A DNA stretch of 64,000 nucleotides from an uncultured Clostridia bacterium (GTDB taxonomy: Bacteria > Bacillota > Clostridia > TANB77 > CAG-508). Position 1 is the stretch's first letter. Every line of letters begins with the position of its first letter. Below the pieces are notes generated by a model. That model saw only the letters and a list, made by a program, of their open reading frames with translations. It was not told the origin of the DNA and made no database searches. Where the stretch lies: NCBI GenBank assembly GCA_934178475.1, contig CAKPQH010000008.1, positions 1 through 64,000 on the forward strand, given 5' to 3'. Positions 6,885 through 16,373 of this stretch are shown here, piece by piece. The translations under genes and the position numbers were made by a program.

Positions 6885-9341
6885 TTATTCTATAATAATT
6901 TCATCATCTTTCACATCAATTATAGCTAATTTATTATTTTGAATTTTTCCTTCTAAGATAAAATCAGCAATTTTATCTTCTAATAGTCTTTGAATTGTTC
7001 TTCGTAAAGGTCTTGCTCCAAGATTCTTATCTATACCTTTGCTGGCAATAAGCTTCTTTACGCTTGGTTTAAACTCTATTTCATATTTTTGTTCTTTTAA
7101 TCTTTTTTGTAATTTATTTAACATGATATCAATAATTTGACTTATTTCTTTCGTTTGTAATTTATGAAAAACTATTATATCATCTATACGGTTAATAAGT
7201 TCAGGTCTTAATCTTTTCTTTAATTCATCCATAACTTCTTTTTTAGTTTTTTCATATTCTTTTTCATTTTCATCATCATTTGATATATCATTTGAAAATC
7301 CTAAAGTTTTTTTATCGGTAATCAATCTTGCTCCAATATTTGAAGTCATTATTATTACAGTATTTTTGAAGTTTACTGTTCTACCATTAGAATCTGTTAA
7401 TCTTCCTTCTTCTAATATTTGTAATAACATATTCATTACGTCTGGATGAGCTTTTTCTATCTCATCTAAAAGAATAACTGAATATGGTCTTCTTCTTATT
7501 TTTTCTGTTAATTGACCTCCTTCATCAAATCCAACATATCCTGGAGGCGAACCTATAAGTTTTGATATAGAATGTGGTTCCATATATTCTGACATATCTA
7601 TTGTTACAATAGCATTTTCATCTCCAAATAAACTTTCAGCTAAAGCTTTTGATAGTTCTGTTTTTCCAACACCAGTAGGTCCTAAAAATAGGAATGAACC
7701 AATTGGTCTCTTAGGATCATTTAATCCTACTCTTCCTCTTCTTACCGCTTTTGCAACAGCTTCGACAGCCTCTTCTTGTCCTATTACTCTTTCATGTAAG
7801 CTTTTCTCTAAATTTTTTAAACGTTCATTTTCGTTTTCTGTAATTTTATTTAAAGGAATTCCTGTCCAATTTGAAATTATTTCTGCTATATTTTCTTCAT
7901 TAATATTTATAATATTTTTATTATTTTTATTTTTCCATTTTTCTTCGTCCTCTTCAAGCTTTTTTCTTAGTTCTTTCTCTTTGTCTCTTAAAGTTGCTGC
8001 CTTTTCAAATTTTTGACTCCTAACAGCTTCTTCTTTATCTTTAGATACACTTTCTATCTCTTCTTGTAATTTCTTCAAACTATTTGGCTCTGTATATGTT
8101 TTTATTCTAGCTCTTGAAGAAGCTTCATCAATTAAATCAATTGCTTTATCAGGCAAAAATCTATCATTAATATATCTTTCAGAAAATTTTACTGCAGACT
8201 CTATTGCTTCATCAGTAATTTTAACATTATGATGTGCTTCATACTTATCTCTAAGTCCTTTTAATATTGCAATTGTATCCTTTTCTGATGGTTCACTAAC
8301 ATTAACTGGGCTAAATCTTCTTTCTAATGCAGCATCTTTTTCAATATACTTTCTATATTCTTCAATTGTTGTTGCTCCTATTAATTGTAATTCCCCTCTT
8401 GCAAGCATTGGCTTTAAAATATTTGCTGCATCTATTGCTCCTTCTGCTGAACCTGCTCCTACTATAGTATGAATCTCATCTATAAATAAAATGATATCTC
8501 CTGCTTTTTTTACTTCTTGAAGTGCCTTTTTTATTCTCTCTTCAAAATCACCTCTATACTTTGCACCAGCTACCATACTTACAATATCCATATTTACAAC
8601 TCTTTTGCCCTTTAATATCTCTGGCACATCTCCTGAATTTATTCTTTGTGCTAATCCTTCTATTATAGCAGTTTTTCCTACTCCAGGTTCACCAATTAAA
8701 CATGGATTATTTTTTGTTCTTCTCGTTAGAATTTGAATTACTCTTTGTATCTCTTCTGATCTTCCAACAACCGGGTCAAGTTTTCCACTTGCCGCCTTTC
8801 TTGTTAAATCCTCTCCAAATTGATTTAAGACTTGTGTACTATTATAACTTCCTTTATTATTATTATTATTTGAAGATGATTTTCTTCCTTCTCCTGATGT
8901 TTCTTCTGAACTATTTATAATACTTATAATTTCATTATAAATTTTAGGTATTTCTACTCCTAAATCTAATAATATTCTAACTGCAATACTATCTCCTTCT
9001 CTTAATATTCCAATTAAAAGTTGCTCTGTACTTATATAATCAATTCCAAATTTTCTAGCTTCAATAAAACTGTTTTCTATTACTCTTTTGGTTCTTGGGG
9101 TAAATCCTAACGCTGCTTGATTTTTTCTTTCATCTTCTCCAACTAATTCAATTATTTTATCTTGTACATCTTCTTCATTTATACCATTATTTTGTAAAAC
9201 TCTACTTGCAACTCCTGAACCTTCTGCTACTAATCCATATAAAACATGTTCAGTTCCTATATAATTATGTCCTAAACTTGCTGCTTCTTGATTGGCTATT
9301 TCAATTGCTTTTTTAGCTCTTGTTGTAAATTTATATACCAT
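6885..9341 (-). CDS. clpC: ATP-dependent Clp protease ATPase subunit ClpC
   Basis: An 818-residue Hsp100 unfoldase that feeds substrates into ClpP. It has a Clp N-terminal repeat domain (residues 1-145), AAA-1 with Walker A GEPGVGKT at 217-224, a middle region with a UVR motif (about 420-450), AAA-2 with GPTGVGKT, and a C-terminal ClpB D2 domain. An asparagine-rich linker lies at about 157-163. Length and order match ClpC of Gram-positive bacteria. It is last in ctsR-mcsA-mcsB-clpC, 34 bases after mcsB, so it is expected to be repressed by CtsR. McsB-phosphorylated substrates are delivered to it. Confidence 0.96.
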   Translation of the reverse strand: MVYKFTTRAKKAIEIANQEAASLGHNYIGTEHVLYGLVAEGSGVASRVLQNNGINEEDVQDKIIELVGEDERKNQAALGFTPRTKRVIENSFIEARKFGIDYISTEQLLIGILREGDSIAVRILLDLGVEIPKIYNEIISIINSSEETSGEGRKSSSNNNNNKGSYNSTQVLNQFGEDLTRKAASGKLDPVVGRSEEIQRVIQILTRRTKNNPCLIGEPGVGKTAIIEGLAQRINSGDVPEILKGKRVVNMDIVSMVAGAKYRGDFEERIKKALQEVKKAGDIILFIDEIHTIVGAGSAEGAIDAANILKPMLARGELQLIGATTIEEYRKYIEKDAALERRFSPVNVSEPSEKDTIAILKGLRDKYEAHHNVKITDEAIESAVKFSERYINDRFLPDKAIDLIDEASSRARIKTYTEPNSLKKLQEEIESVSKDKEEAVRSQKFEKAATLRDKEKELRKKLEEDEEKWKNKNNKNIININEENIAEIISNWTGIPLNKITENENERLKNLEKSLHERVIGQEEAVEAVAKAVRRGRVGLNDPKRPIGSFLFLGPTGVGKTELSKALAESLFGDENAIVTIDMSEYMEPHSISKLIGSPPGYVGFDEGGQLTEKIRRRPYSVILLDEIEKAHPDVMNMLLQILEEGRLTDSNGRTVNFKNTVIIMTSNIGARLITDKKTLGFSNDISNDDENEKEYEKTKKEVMDELKKRLRPELINRIDDIIVFHKLQTKEISQIIDIMLNKLQKRLKEQKYEIEFKPSVKKLIASKGIDKNLGARPLRRTIQRLLEDKIADFILEGKIQNNKLAIIDVKDDEIIIE

Positions 9342-9375
9342 AATACACTCCTTCCTAAAGTATACACTTTTATTT

Positions 9376-10386
9376 TTATTCTTTTATTATTTTCCTCATT
9401 GTTTCTGCTCTTTTTATATCTCTGTCATAATCATTTAATTTTTCTCCTACGTATTTTTGTAAATTATAAGGCTTAGTATATAAAAATAATTTTTTAACTT
9501 TTAAATCATCTAGTTCTTTTATTATTCCTAAATCTACGCCTAATTTAACATCTGAAAGTAACATTCTTGTTTCTTCTGATGAAATTTTTCTTGCTTCTTT
9601 TATTATTCCAAAACTTCTATATACAATATCTTCCAATTCTATTTGACTTTTTGCTAATATTTTTCTTGCTTCTCTTTCTTGTTCTATTATTTTTTCTGTT
9701 ATAACTTTTAGATTTTTTATTATATTTTCTTCGCTTATTCCTAATGTTTGTTTGTTAGAAATTTGATACATATCACCTGATGATTTACTATTTTCTCCAT
9801 ATATTCCTCTAATCTCAACGCCGAAATTTCTTACAACATCAAATATTTTCTTTATATTACCTGTTTTTGTAAGTCCTGGTAAATGTAACATAACAGAAGC
9901 TCTAAGTCCTGTTCCAACATTTGTTGGACAAACTGTTAAATAACCATATTTATTGCTTTTAGCAATATCAAATATCTCTTCAATTTTTTCATCTATTTCT
10001 CTTGCTAAATTAAATGTAGAATCTAATTCAAAACTACTATTAAATACTTGTATTCTTAAATGATCTTCTTCATTTATCATAATACAAATATTTTCATCAT
10101 CATTTATTAAAATAGATTCTATACCATCTTTATTCATTGCACATTCTGGACTTATAATATTTTTTTCAAGTAATGAATATCTTGTTATCTCATCAATATC
10201 TGATAACTTACAAAATTTTAACCCATATCCTAATTGGTATAATTTATCTTTTATGTCTTTATCAATTTTCTCTGCTTCTTTCTTTGAAGTTATATTAAAC
10301 TTGTAGTTTCTGAAATTTCTAGCATACCTTATTCTAGTACTTATCACAACATCTGAATCATTTCCACTTTGTAAATACCAATTCAT
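9376..10386 (-). CDS. mcsB: Protein arginine kinase McsB
   Basis: A 336-residue protein of the phosphagen kinase superfamily. McsB phosphorylates arginines on misfolded proteins and on CtsR and marks them for ClpCP. The N-terminus carries the STRIRYARN nucleotide-binding motif (about residues 16-24). The CPTNVGTGLRASVMLHLPGL segment holds the conserved Cys and the NxGTGLR signature. The length is slightly below the usual 350. It follows mcsA by 15 bases, within one operon. Confidence 0.95.
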   Translation of the reverse strand: MNWYLQSGNDSDVVISTRIRYARNFRNYKFNITSKKEAEKIDKDIKDKLYQLGYGLKFCKLSDIDEITRYSLLEKNIISPECAMNKDGIESILINDDENICIMINEEDHLRIQVFNSSFELDSTFNLAREIDEKIEEIFDIAKSNKYGYLTVCPTNVGTGLRASVMLHLPGLTKTGNIKKIFDVVRNFGVEIRGIYGENSKSSGDMYQISNKQTLGISEENIIKNLKVITEKIIEQEREARKILAKSQIELEDIVYRSFGIIKEARKISSEETRMLLSDVKLGVDLGIIKELDDLKVKKLFLYTKPYNLQKYVGEKLNDYDRDIKRAETMRKIIKE

Positions 10387-10401
10387 TTTATCACCTCACT
10401 T

Positions 10402-10962
10402 TTACTTTTCTTCTTTCTTTATTTCATCTCTAATTTTAGCAGCCTCTTCATATCTTTCTTCTCTTATTGCTGTTTTTAAATCTTCTTTTAATTTATCAAT
10501 TTTATTTACTTGATTATTAACAAGATCCACTTTTTCATTTTCATTATTTTCCTTCTTTAAAATATTATTTCCATCTATTACTTTTCCTAATCTTCCTATA
10601 TGTCTATTAGCACCATGTATATTTTTCAAAATTGGGTCAATTCTACTTTCAAATTCTTCATAACAATTGCTACATCCAAATTTTCCAGTATGCATAAAAT
10701 CATCAAAATCTAATCCGCACTTTGAACATTCTAATTTGTTTACTGTATTTGCAAATCCTGATAATAAATTTGTACTTGGAATATCTTCATTAAAAAAGTC
10801 ACTTAAAAAACTTGTAAAATCAATAGGCATATTAAAGTTCATATCGTTTATACCTAATTCTTTACCGCATTTTTCACATAAATACATTCTCTTTTTTTCT
10901 CCATTTATTATCTGTACATATTTTATATTAGCTTCATTTTCTCCACATCTATCACATTTCAT
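10402..10962 (-). CDS. mcsA: McsA, activator of McsB kinase
   Basis: A protein of about 186 residues with two zinc-binding CxxC pairs at each of two sites: CDRCGEN...CEKCG at the N-terminus and CSKCG...CSNCYEEF in the middle. A C-terminal UVR motif (AIREERYEEAAKIRDEIK) follows. McsA stimulates McsB and helps repress or release CtsR. A GTG at 10971 is also in frame, but ATG 10962 has better spacing from the AAAGAAGTG site. It starts 18 bases after ctsR. Confidence 0.93.
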   Translation of the reverse strand: MKCDRCGENEANIKYVQIINGEKKRMYLCEKCGKELGINDMNFNMPIDFTSFLSDFFNEDIPSTNLLSGFANTVNKLECSKCGLDFDDFMHTGKFGCSNCYEEFESRIDPILKNIHGANRHIGRLGKVIDGNNILKKENNENEKVDLVNNQVNKIDKLKEDLKTAIREERYEEAAKIRDEIKKEEK

Positions 10963-10980
10963 TTTTATCACACTTCTTTC

Positions 10981-11424
10981 TTAAATAATATTTAGCAACA
11001 TATTTTTAAATATATTAGCTCTTAATGCATCTCTTACGTCTTTAGAAATTGTAAGAACATTATCACTTGTTGCAACTCTTAAAAGCTTTGCTTCTTTTTC
11101 TGATACTAAATTATATGTGAGTAAATCACTTATTAATATTTCCACATCTGTATTTGACAATATATTTCCCATATTTTTTATTATATGCATTAAATAATCG
11201 GATTTATCCGTACTAACCTTTTTTATGGATATATATCCACCTCCACCCCTTCTACTTTCAACATAATACCCTTGAGATGGCTTAAATCTTGTTGCTATAA
11301 CATAATTTATTTGAGATGGAACACAATTAAATTTTTGTGCCAAATCGTTTCTTTGTATTTCAATTTCTTCTCCATCATCAAATAATTCTTTTATAAAATC
11401 TTCTATTATATCTGACATTCTCAT
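10981..11424 (-). CDS. ctsR: Transcriptional repressor CtsR
   Basis: A 147-residue class III heat-shock repressor. The winged helix contains the SQINYVIATRFKPSQGYYVESRRGGGGYISI segment, whose glycine-rich wing is the heat sensor in Bacillota CtsR. The C-terminal dimer domain follows. AAGGAGA precedes ATG 11424; a TTG at 11430 is in frame but too close. A perfect CtsR box and a promoter lie immediately upstream, so the operon is autoregulated. Confidence 0.95.
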   Translation of the reverse strand: MRMSDIIEDFIKELFDDGEEIEIQRNDLAQKFNCVPSQINYVIATRFKPSQGYYVESRRGGGGYISIKKVSTDKSDYLMHIIKNMGNILSNTDVEILISDLLTYNLVSEKEAKLLRVATSDNVLTISKDVRDALRANIFKNMLLNII

Positions 11425-11445
11425 ATTCAATTTCTCCTTTTTTGA

Positions 11446-11462
11446 TTTTGACTTTCTTTGAC
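11446..11462 (-). promoter_or_regulatory. CtsR operator
   Basis: The minus strand reads GGTCAAAGAAAGTCAAA, a perfect direct-repeat heptad as in the established CtsR consensus (GGTCAAA-NAN-RGTCAAA). It lies between the promoter and the ribosome site of ctsR, where bound CtsR would block transcription. Confidence 0.93.
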
Positions 11463-11471
11463 CTTTATTGA

Positions 11472-11499
11472 TATTATACTACCATTTTCTTTTTATGCA
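11472..11499 (-). promoter_or_regulatory. Promoter of ctsR operon
   Basis: TTGCAT (11494-11499) and TATAAT (11472-11477) are spaced by 16 bases on the minus strand. The CtsR box overlaps the expected start of transcription. Confidence 0.75.
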
Positions 11500-11590
11500 A
11501 AACTTAATTTTCGTCTTTTTTATGTAATTTTATTTGTTTTTCATTACAAATATTTATTTTTTGTTATTGTTCCTTCATTTTTTTACTTTT

Positions 11591-11782
11591 TTATTTATTT
11601 TTCTCTTTTTTATTCGTCATGTCATTTAATTCTTTTGCTTTCTCTTTTTGTTCTTCAAGCGTTATCCAAGTGAAATATGATGCCATCCACTCCCCATATT
11701 TAGTTTTATCTTCACTCATTTCAATATTAACATTTTCTATTTCTTTTCCATTTTTCTTTTTGTTTTTATCTTCACTTTTCAC
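11591..11782 (-). CDS. Possible small lysine-rich protein
   Basis: An ORF of about 63 codons starting at GTG 11782, rich in Lys and Glu, with one non-repetitive stretch (KYGEWMASYFTWITLEEQ). No family is recognised. The frame also runs upstream to an ATG at 11818 through the terminator hairpin of the adhesin gene. AAAGGTG could serve as ribosome site for the GTG. The low-complexity composition leaves real doubt that it is expressed. Confidence 0.3.
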   Translation of the reverse strand: MKSEDKNKKKNGKEIENVNIEMSEDKTKYGEWMASYFTWITLEEQKEKAKELNDMTNKKEKNK

Positions 11783-11789
11783 AAATATA

Positions 11790-11815
11790 CACACACCTTT
11801 CATATAAAGTGTGTG
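11790..11815 (-). terminator. Hairpin downstream of the adhesin gene
   Basis: Arms at 11790-11800 and 11806-11815 pair with one bulged base and a 5-base loop. It lies about 30 bases beyond the stop at 11844. The T-run on the minus strand is weak, so it may be a pause or a stabilising 3' hairpin. Confidence 0.45.
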
Positions 11816-11843
11816 CATATTTATTATTTTTATACATTTAATT

Positions 11844-14800
11844 TTATAATCCTGTTTTAGGTAAAACTTTATATGCTATTGTTTTCCATTTTGAAACTTG
11901 TTCTAGTTTATAACCTTTATATGATGCCATAATTTTTGCTTCATTTATAAAACTCTCCTCACTTTTTACTTTTTCTAAAATCTTTGCATATAATTTTGTT
12001 TTTTCTTTATTTTCTAATCCTATTTCCGCTTCTTTAAATTCAAATGTAATTTCTGTTATATATTCGTTATCTGCTAACTCTTTAATAAAATCAATTTCAT
12101 AATTCTTTTTTGAATCTAGATCTTCTAAAAATAGTATATGTTCATTGTTTCTTAAATTAGTTTTATAATATATATTATAATTTGTACTTCTATTATAAAT
12201 TCCTGTTTTTACCTTTGTTAATTTTATATAATTTGTATCAATTGTATCTGTCCATTTAAATTCTGATAACTTAACATTTCCATTATTTTTTATTTCTATT
12301 TCGTATTCAATCTCTTCTCCAACATTTGCTTCATTTGGTCCACTTTTTTTAATATCTATATTTGGGTTAATTGGTGTATTGTTTAAAAATACTTGTTTTA
12401 TTTCATTGTTTTCATCTATATTAAACTCTGTTATTTTTTTATCTAGCAAGTATCCTTCTTTTGGAGATATTTCTTTTATTTTATATATTCCTTTTTCTAA
12501 TTTCTTACTTAGAGCTTTTCCATTTTCATCTGTTATTAATTCATCTATTACATTTCCATTTAAATCTAATATTTCAAATTTAACTCCTTGTAACTTTGCT
12601 CCTGCTTTTTCTCCTGTTATTTTATTATCTTTATTACTTGTTTTCACAATTTCAACTTGTCCTTTTTTCTTCTCATTTGTAAAACCTACTTCAATTACAT
12701 CATTTGGCTTTAATTCAACAATTTTTGTTTCTTCTGTAAGTACATAATCATCTAATGTTTTTGACTCTTTTATTATATATTTTCTATCTATAGGCAATAA
12801 TTTAGATATTGCTTCTCCTTTTTCATTTGTAATGATACTATCCACTTCATTATTATTTTCATCATATATTTTAAATTCAACATTTGACAATGTAATTTCT
12901 TGATTATCTGCATCTTTTTTAATTACTTTTATTTGTCCTTTTTTCTTTTCATTAACAAAATTAACGTTTAAAACATTTTCTTCTTCTAATCTTACTGTTT
13001 TATTTTCTTCTAATAAAACATAATTATCTAAAGTTTTTGTTTCTTTTACTATATACTGTTTATCTATTGGTAATAACTTTGATGTTCCTTCTCCTTTCTC
13101 ATCTGTAATTATTACATCTACTAAATTATTTCCTTCATCAAATATTTTAAACTCTACATTTTGTAATGTAATCTCTTGATTATCTGCATCTCTCTTGATT
13201 ATTTTTATTTGTCCTTTTTTCTTTTCATTTTGAAACTTTACTGTTATCGTTTCATTTTCTGCTAAATCTATAGTTTGGATTTCTTCAGATAATTTATAAC
13301 TTTCCAAAGTTTTACACTCTCTAATATTTATCTTTTGAAAATCTCTTATAGGATATTTTGAAGTCAGAGCCTCTCCATTATTATCTGTTTTTATCTTTTC
13401 TAGTACATTATTATTAATATCTAAAATTTCAAACTCAACTCCTGAAAGTCTAATCTCTTCATTGTCTTTATCTGTTTTCACAATTTTTACTTGTCCCTTT
13501 TTTAGCTCATTATAAATCTTGCTTTCATATGTTTCATTCCAATTTATTTTAATATCAGTATCACCACATAGGTTATACCATTCATTTGTCTTTTTCTCTA
13601 TTAATCTATAATTTCCTGTTCTTAAATTATCAATATAGATTTCTCCATTTACATCAGTAAAATAAGTTCCTATAACTTTTCCAAACTCTTCACTATATAA
13701 ATCAAATTCTATGTTTCCAAGTGCTAAATTTGTATTATCTTTATCTAGTTTCTTTACTTTTAAATTACCTTTTTTGCGATTATTTGTTATTTCTATTTTA
13801 GATTTTTCATTTGGTTTTACTTGTACTTCGTATTCTTTTTCATTTTTTATATAATCTACATTTTCTTTTGATTCTCTTATTTTATACTTTCCATAATATA
13901 ATTCTGATACTGTCAATATTCCATTTTCATTTGTTGTTCCTGTATTTACTAATTCATTTTTATCATTATAAATTTGAAATTCCACATTTGGTATTGCTTT
14001 TTTTGTTTCTTCATCTATTTTATTTATTTCAATTTCTCCTGTATCTATCTTTTCCTTTAAATTTACTGTCCTATTTATACTATTTACCTTATTTTGAGTT
14101 ACTACACAATCTTGTGCTCCTGTTATTCTTGCCTTTCCATAAAACATTCTGTAATCTTCTACTTCAATATTTACATTTATTCCAATATCTAAATTTTGTT
14201 TCATTTGAGATTTTGGAATCTTTACATAAAAATCTTCTGTTTTATAAAACTCTGTTTTAATATATCCTCTTTTCTCAGCTACAACAGTTCCTTCTGGTGC
14301 ATTATTTATTCCTTTTATTTCATATTGTACTAAATTTAAACTAGTTCTTACTTTATATCTTTGTGAATAATAATTTGCTTCTTCTACTAAGTCACCTACT
14401 TTTTCAATGTAAGCATCATCTTTATATATTTCACTTCCATATAATCCTATATTAACTAAATTTCTTAAACTTGATAACATCTTTACAGCTTCTGCATCAC
14501 TTTCATCTGCCGTAAAATCATCTATATTAGATTGTCCTAATATACAATATATTGCCATCTTTGTTACAACATAAGCATTCCAATCAGATGATACACCAAT
14601 TTCACTTGCACTTTTATATGGATATCCATTTTTAATTGCTCTCCATACTCTATTGTCATTATATACAGAATTATTATCTACATAATAACTCCCTATATCT
14701 CCTACTCCATTAGCTGTCTTATCAATGCAATATGCTGGATAAAATTTGCCTTCATTATAATATCCAACAATTGATACCTTAACATAAGTATAAATGCCTT

Positions 14801-14960
14801 TGTTAGAATTATAATGTTTTAAATGATATTCTGCATCTCCTATTTTTACCAAACTCGCTTCTGTTATTTGACTGCTTGCATATATAATATTACTATTCAT
14901 GCTTAATAAAAGTAATACTAACAATAATATTACACATATATTTTTTATTATTTTTCGCAC
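11844..14960 (-). CDS. CnaB-repeat surface adhesin with degenerate thioester domain
   Basis: A 1038-residue secreted surface protein. A signal peptide covers residues about 1-29. A thioester (TQXA-type) domain follows at about 65-200, with the conserved Cys78 in YPAYCID. The usual TQ.AI motif reads TKMAI, so Lys134 stands where the thioester glutamine is expected. Six or seven prealbumin-like CnaB modules, three of them near-identical, occupy about 300-820, followed by a DUF11-like domain. The protein ends exactly at LPKTGL, with no hydrophobic segment or basic tail after the sortase motif. Such proteins normally bind host surfaces or form pilus tips. A consensus promoter lies about 165 bases upstream. 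Confidence 0.82.
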   Translation of the reverse strand: MRKIIKNICVILLLVLLLLSMNSNIIYASSQITEASLVKIGDAEYHLKHYNSNKGIYTYVKVSIVGYYNEGKFYPAYCIDKTANGVGDIGSYYVDNNSVYNDNRVWRAIKNGYPYKSASEIGVSSDWNAYVVTKMAIYCILGQSNIDDFTADESDAEAVKMLSSLRNLVNIGLYGSEIYKDDAYIEKVGDLVEEANYYSQRYKVRTSLNLVQYEIKGINNAPEGTVVAEKRGYIKTEFYKTEDFYVKIPKSQMKQNLDIGINVNIEVEDYRMFYGKARITGAQDCVVTQNKVNSINRTVNLKEKIDTGEIEINKIDEETKKAIPNVEFQIYNDKNELVNTGTTNENGILTVSELYYGKYKIRESKENVDYIKNEKEYEVQVKPNEKSKIEITNNRKKGNLKVKKLDKDNTNLALGNIEFDLYSEEFGKVIGTYFTDVNGEIYIDNLRTGNYRLIEKKTNEWYNLCGDTDIKINWNETYESKIYNELKKGQVKIVKTDKDNEEIRLSGVEFEILDINNNVLEKIKTDNNGEALTSKYPIRDFQKINIRECKTLESYKLSEEIQTIDLAENETITVKFQNEKKKGQIKIIKRDADNQEITLQNVEFKIFDEGNNLVDVIITDEKGEGTSKLLPIDKQYIVKETKTLDNYVLLEENKTVRLEEENVLNVNFVNEKKKGQIKVIKKDADNQEITLSNVEFKIYDENNNEVDSIITNEKGEAISKLLPIDRKYIIKESKTLDDYVLTEETKIVELKPNDVIEVGFTNEKKKGQVEIVKTSNKDNKITGEKAGAKLQGVKFEILDLNGNVIDELITDENGKALSKKLEKGIYKIKEISPKEGYLLDKKITEFNIDENNEIKQVFLNNTPINPNIDIKKSGPNEANVGEEIEYEIEIKNNGNVKLSEFKWTDTIDTNYIKLTKVKTGIYNRSTNYNIYYKTNLRNNEHILFLEDLDSKKNYEIDFIKELADNEYITEITFEFKEAEIGLENKEKTKLYAKILEKVKSEESFINEAKIMASYKGYKLEQVSKWKTIAYKVLPKTGL
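12650..13500 (-). repeat. Tandem CnaB module repeats within adhesin gene
   Basis: Units of about 276 bases (92 residues) begin KGQVKIVK, KGQIKIIK, KGQIKVIK and KGQVEIVK near 13500, 13220, 12940 and 12665. The two central units are most alike. Such repeats can expand or contract by recombination. Confidence 0.75.
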
Positions 14961-15122
14961 AAAGCTCCTCCTTTTCTATATTAACTTTTTTAATTTTTGA
15001 ATCTTTTAGAATTTAATATGGTACCAAAATTCTTTTGAAATACTTTATATAAAATATAAAGATAACTAAATAAAATATTTATGTCTTGCCAAAGTTGTTT
15101 GTGATTTATAAATTCAATATCA

Positions 15123-15150
15123 ATTATAACAACATTTTTTGTTTTGTCAA
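15123..15150 (-). promoter_or_regulatory. Promoter of the adhesin gene
   Basis: TTGACA (15145-15150) and TATAAT (15123-15128) are spaced by 16 bases on the minus strand. The implied untranslated leader of about 155 bases (14961-15116) includes a TGGTACCA palindrome within AGAATTT/AAATTCT arms near 15003-15028. I could not match it to a known riboswitch. Confidence 0.7.
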
Positions 15151-15198
15151 GAAAAATCGTTCGACACCAAAATACAAATATCTACACTCAAAGCAAAA

Positions 15199-15238
15199 AA
15201 TCTTATAAAAGTAACTTTTCAATTACTCTTATAAGATT
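15199..15238 (-). terminator. Terminator of infC-rpmI-rplT operon
   Basis: Arms at 15199-15214 and 15223-15238 form a 16-base stem with one mismatch, followed by a T-run on the minus strand. It starts 11 bases beyond the rplT stop. Confidence 0.85.
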
Positions 15239-15248
15239 CTAGTTTTAT

Positions 15249-15599
15249 TTATGCTTTTTTAACTATTTCTGCAACTTCAGCAAATGCTTTTGCATCATTT
15301 ACTGCCATTTCTGCAAGCATTTTTCTATTTATGTTAACATTAGCTTTTTTTAGACCTGCTATTAATTTGCTGTATGTAATTCCATTCATTCTTGCAGCAG
15401 CATTTATTCTTGCTATCCATAATTTTCTGAAATTACTTTTTCTATCTTTTCTTCCAACATAACTATATGCTAAAGATTTTAATACTGCTTGATTAGCATT
15501 TCTAAATCTATAATGTTTTGCTCCATAATATCCTTTTGCTTGTTTTAAAACTTTTTTATGTCTTGCTCTTGTTATTTTAGCTGTTTTTACTCTTGCCAT
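15249..15599 (-). CDS. rplT: 50S ribosomal protein L20
   Basis: A 116-residue basic protein with the typical start MARVKTAKITRARHKKVLK and an RNA-binding helix. L20 binds 23S rRNA early in assembly and, in Bacillota, also binds the leader of its own operon to cause premature termination. It is third in infC-rpmI-rplT, 22 bases after rpmI. Confidence 0.97.
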   Translation of the reverse strand: MARVKTAKITRARHKKVLKQAKGYYGAKHYRFRNANQAVLKSLAYSYVGRKDRKSNFRKLWIARINAAARMNGITYSKLIAGLKKANVNINRKMLAEMAVNDAKAFAEVAEIVKKA

Positions 15600-15621
15600 T
15601 TAAATTTCACTCCTTCCGATA

Positions 15622-15822
15622 TTAGTTACCATATGGTAATAACTTCTTTATTGTATTTTCACATGTCTTGTCAGCATAAGCTCCATGTCTTGCTGTCATT
15701 TTTTGTCTTTTTGTTTTATTTGCTAATAAGTGTCTTCTATTAGCTGTTGTTCTTTTAACTTTACCTTTAGCTGTTAATGAATATCTTTTTTTAGCAGCTT
15801 TATTTGTTTTCATTTTAGGCAT
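15622..15822 (-). CDS. rpmI: 50S ribosomal protein L35
   Basis: A 66-residue basic protein starting MPKMKTNKAAKKRY, the usual L35 N-terminus. The frame is open to an ATG at 15840, but AAAGGAG lies between the two ATGs and fixes the start at 15822. Middle gene of infC-rpmI-rplT. Confidence 0.96.
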   Translation of the reverse strand: MPKMKTNKAAKKRYSLTAKGKVKRTTANRRHLLANKTKRQKMTARHGAYADKTCENTIKKLLPYGN

Positions 15823-15857
15823 AATTAAAACTCCTTTCAAATTTTATTTTGTATATA

Positions 15858-16367
15858 TTAAGCTTTCTTTGCTAGCATAATAAACATATTTCTTCCTTCT
15901 AATTTAGGACTTCTTTCTACTACTGCTATATCTGATAATTGTTCAATAAATTTATTTAGTACATTTTCTCCCATTTTAGAATTATTAACTTCTCTTCCTC
16001 TAAATCTAACTGTAATTTTCAATTTATTTCCATCTTCAATGAATTTTCTTGCATTTTTACATTTAAATCCAAAGTCATGTTCCTCAATATTAGGAGTAAT
16101 TCTAATTTCTTTTACTTCTAATGTTTTTTGTTTCTTTTTAGCTTCTTTCTCTTTCTTAGCTTGTTCAAATTTATATTTACCATAGTTCATAATCTTGCAA
16201 ACTGGTGGCATAGCACCTGGTGCTACTAATACTAAATCTAAATTTAACTCTTCAGCTTTATCTAAAGCTTCTCTTAAAGAAACAACACCTAATTGTTCTG
16301 AATCTTCTCCTATTAATTTTACTTCTTTAGCTCTTATTTGACCATTAATTGGTAATTCTTGTTTTAT
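15858..16367 (-). CDS. infC: Translation initiation factor IF-3, ATA start codon
   Basis: A protein of 169 residues with N-domain INGQIRAKEVKLIGEDSEQLG, a lysine-rich linker and a C-domain ending RSPKLEGRNMFIMLAKKA. IF-3 checks start codons and prevents premature 70S assembly. A perfect GGAGGTG (16374-16380) is followed after 6 bases by ATA at 16365-16367, and no ATG, GTG or TTG is in frame at suitable spacing. The next upstream start-like codons lie at or before the ribosome site. Rare start codons (ATT, ATC, ATA) are known in infC genes, where IF-3 represses its own translation by rejecting them. It heads infC-rpmI-rplT behind an attenuator leader. Confidence 0.93.
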   Translation of the reverse strand: MKQELPINGQIRAKEVKLIGEDSEQLGVVSLREALDKAEELNLDLVLVAPGAMPPVCKIMNYGKYKFEQAKKEKEAKKKQKTLEVKEIRITPNIEEHDFGFKCKNARKFIEDGNKLKITVRFRGREVNNSKMGENVLNKFIEQLSDIAVVERSPKLEGRNMFIMLAKKA

Positions 16368-16373
16368 AAAAAA

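Noticed and set aside
14961..15122. Riboswitch in the adhesin leader
   Set aside because: A TGGTACCA palindrome is present but no conserved core of a known class (for example c-di-GMP) could be found.
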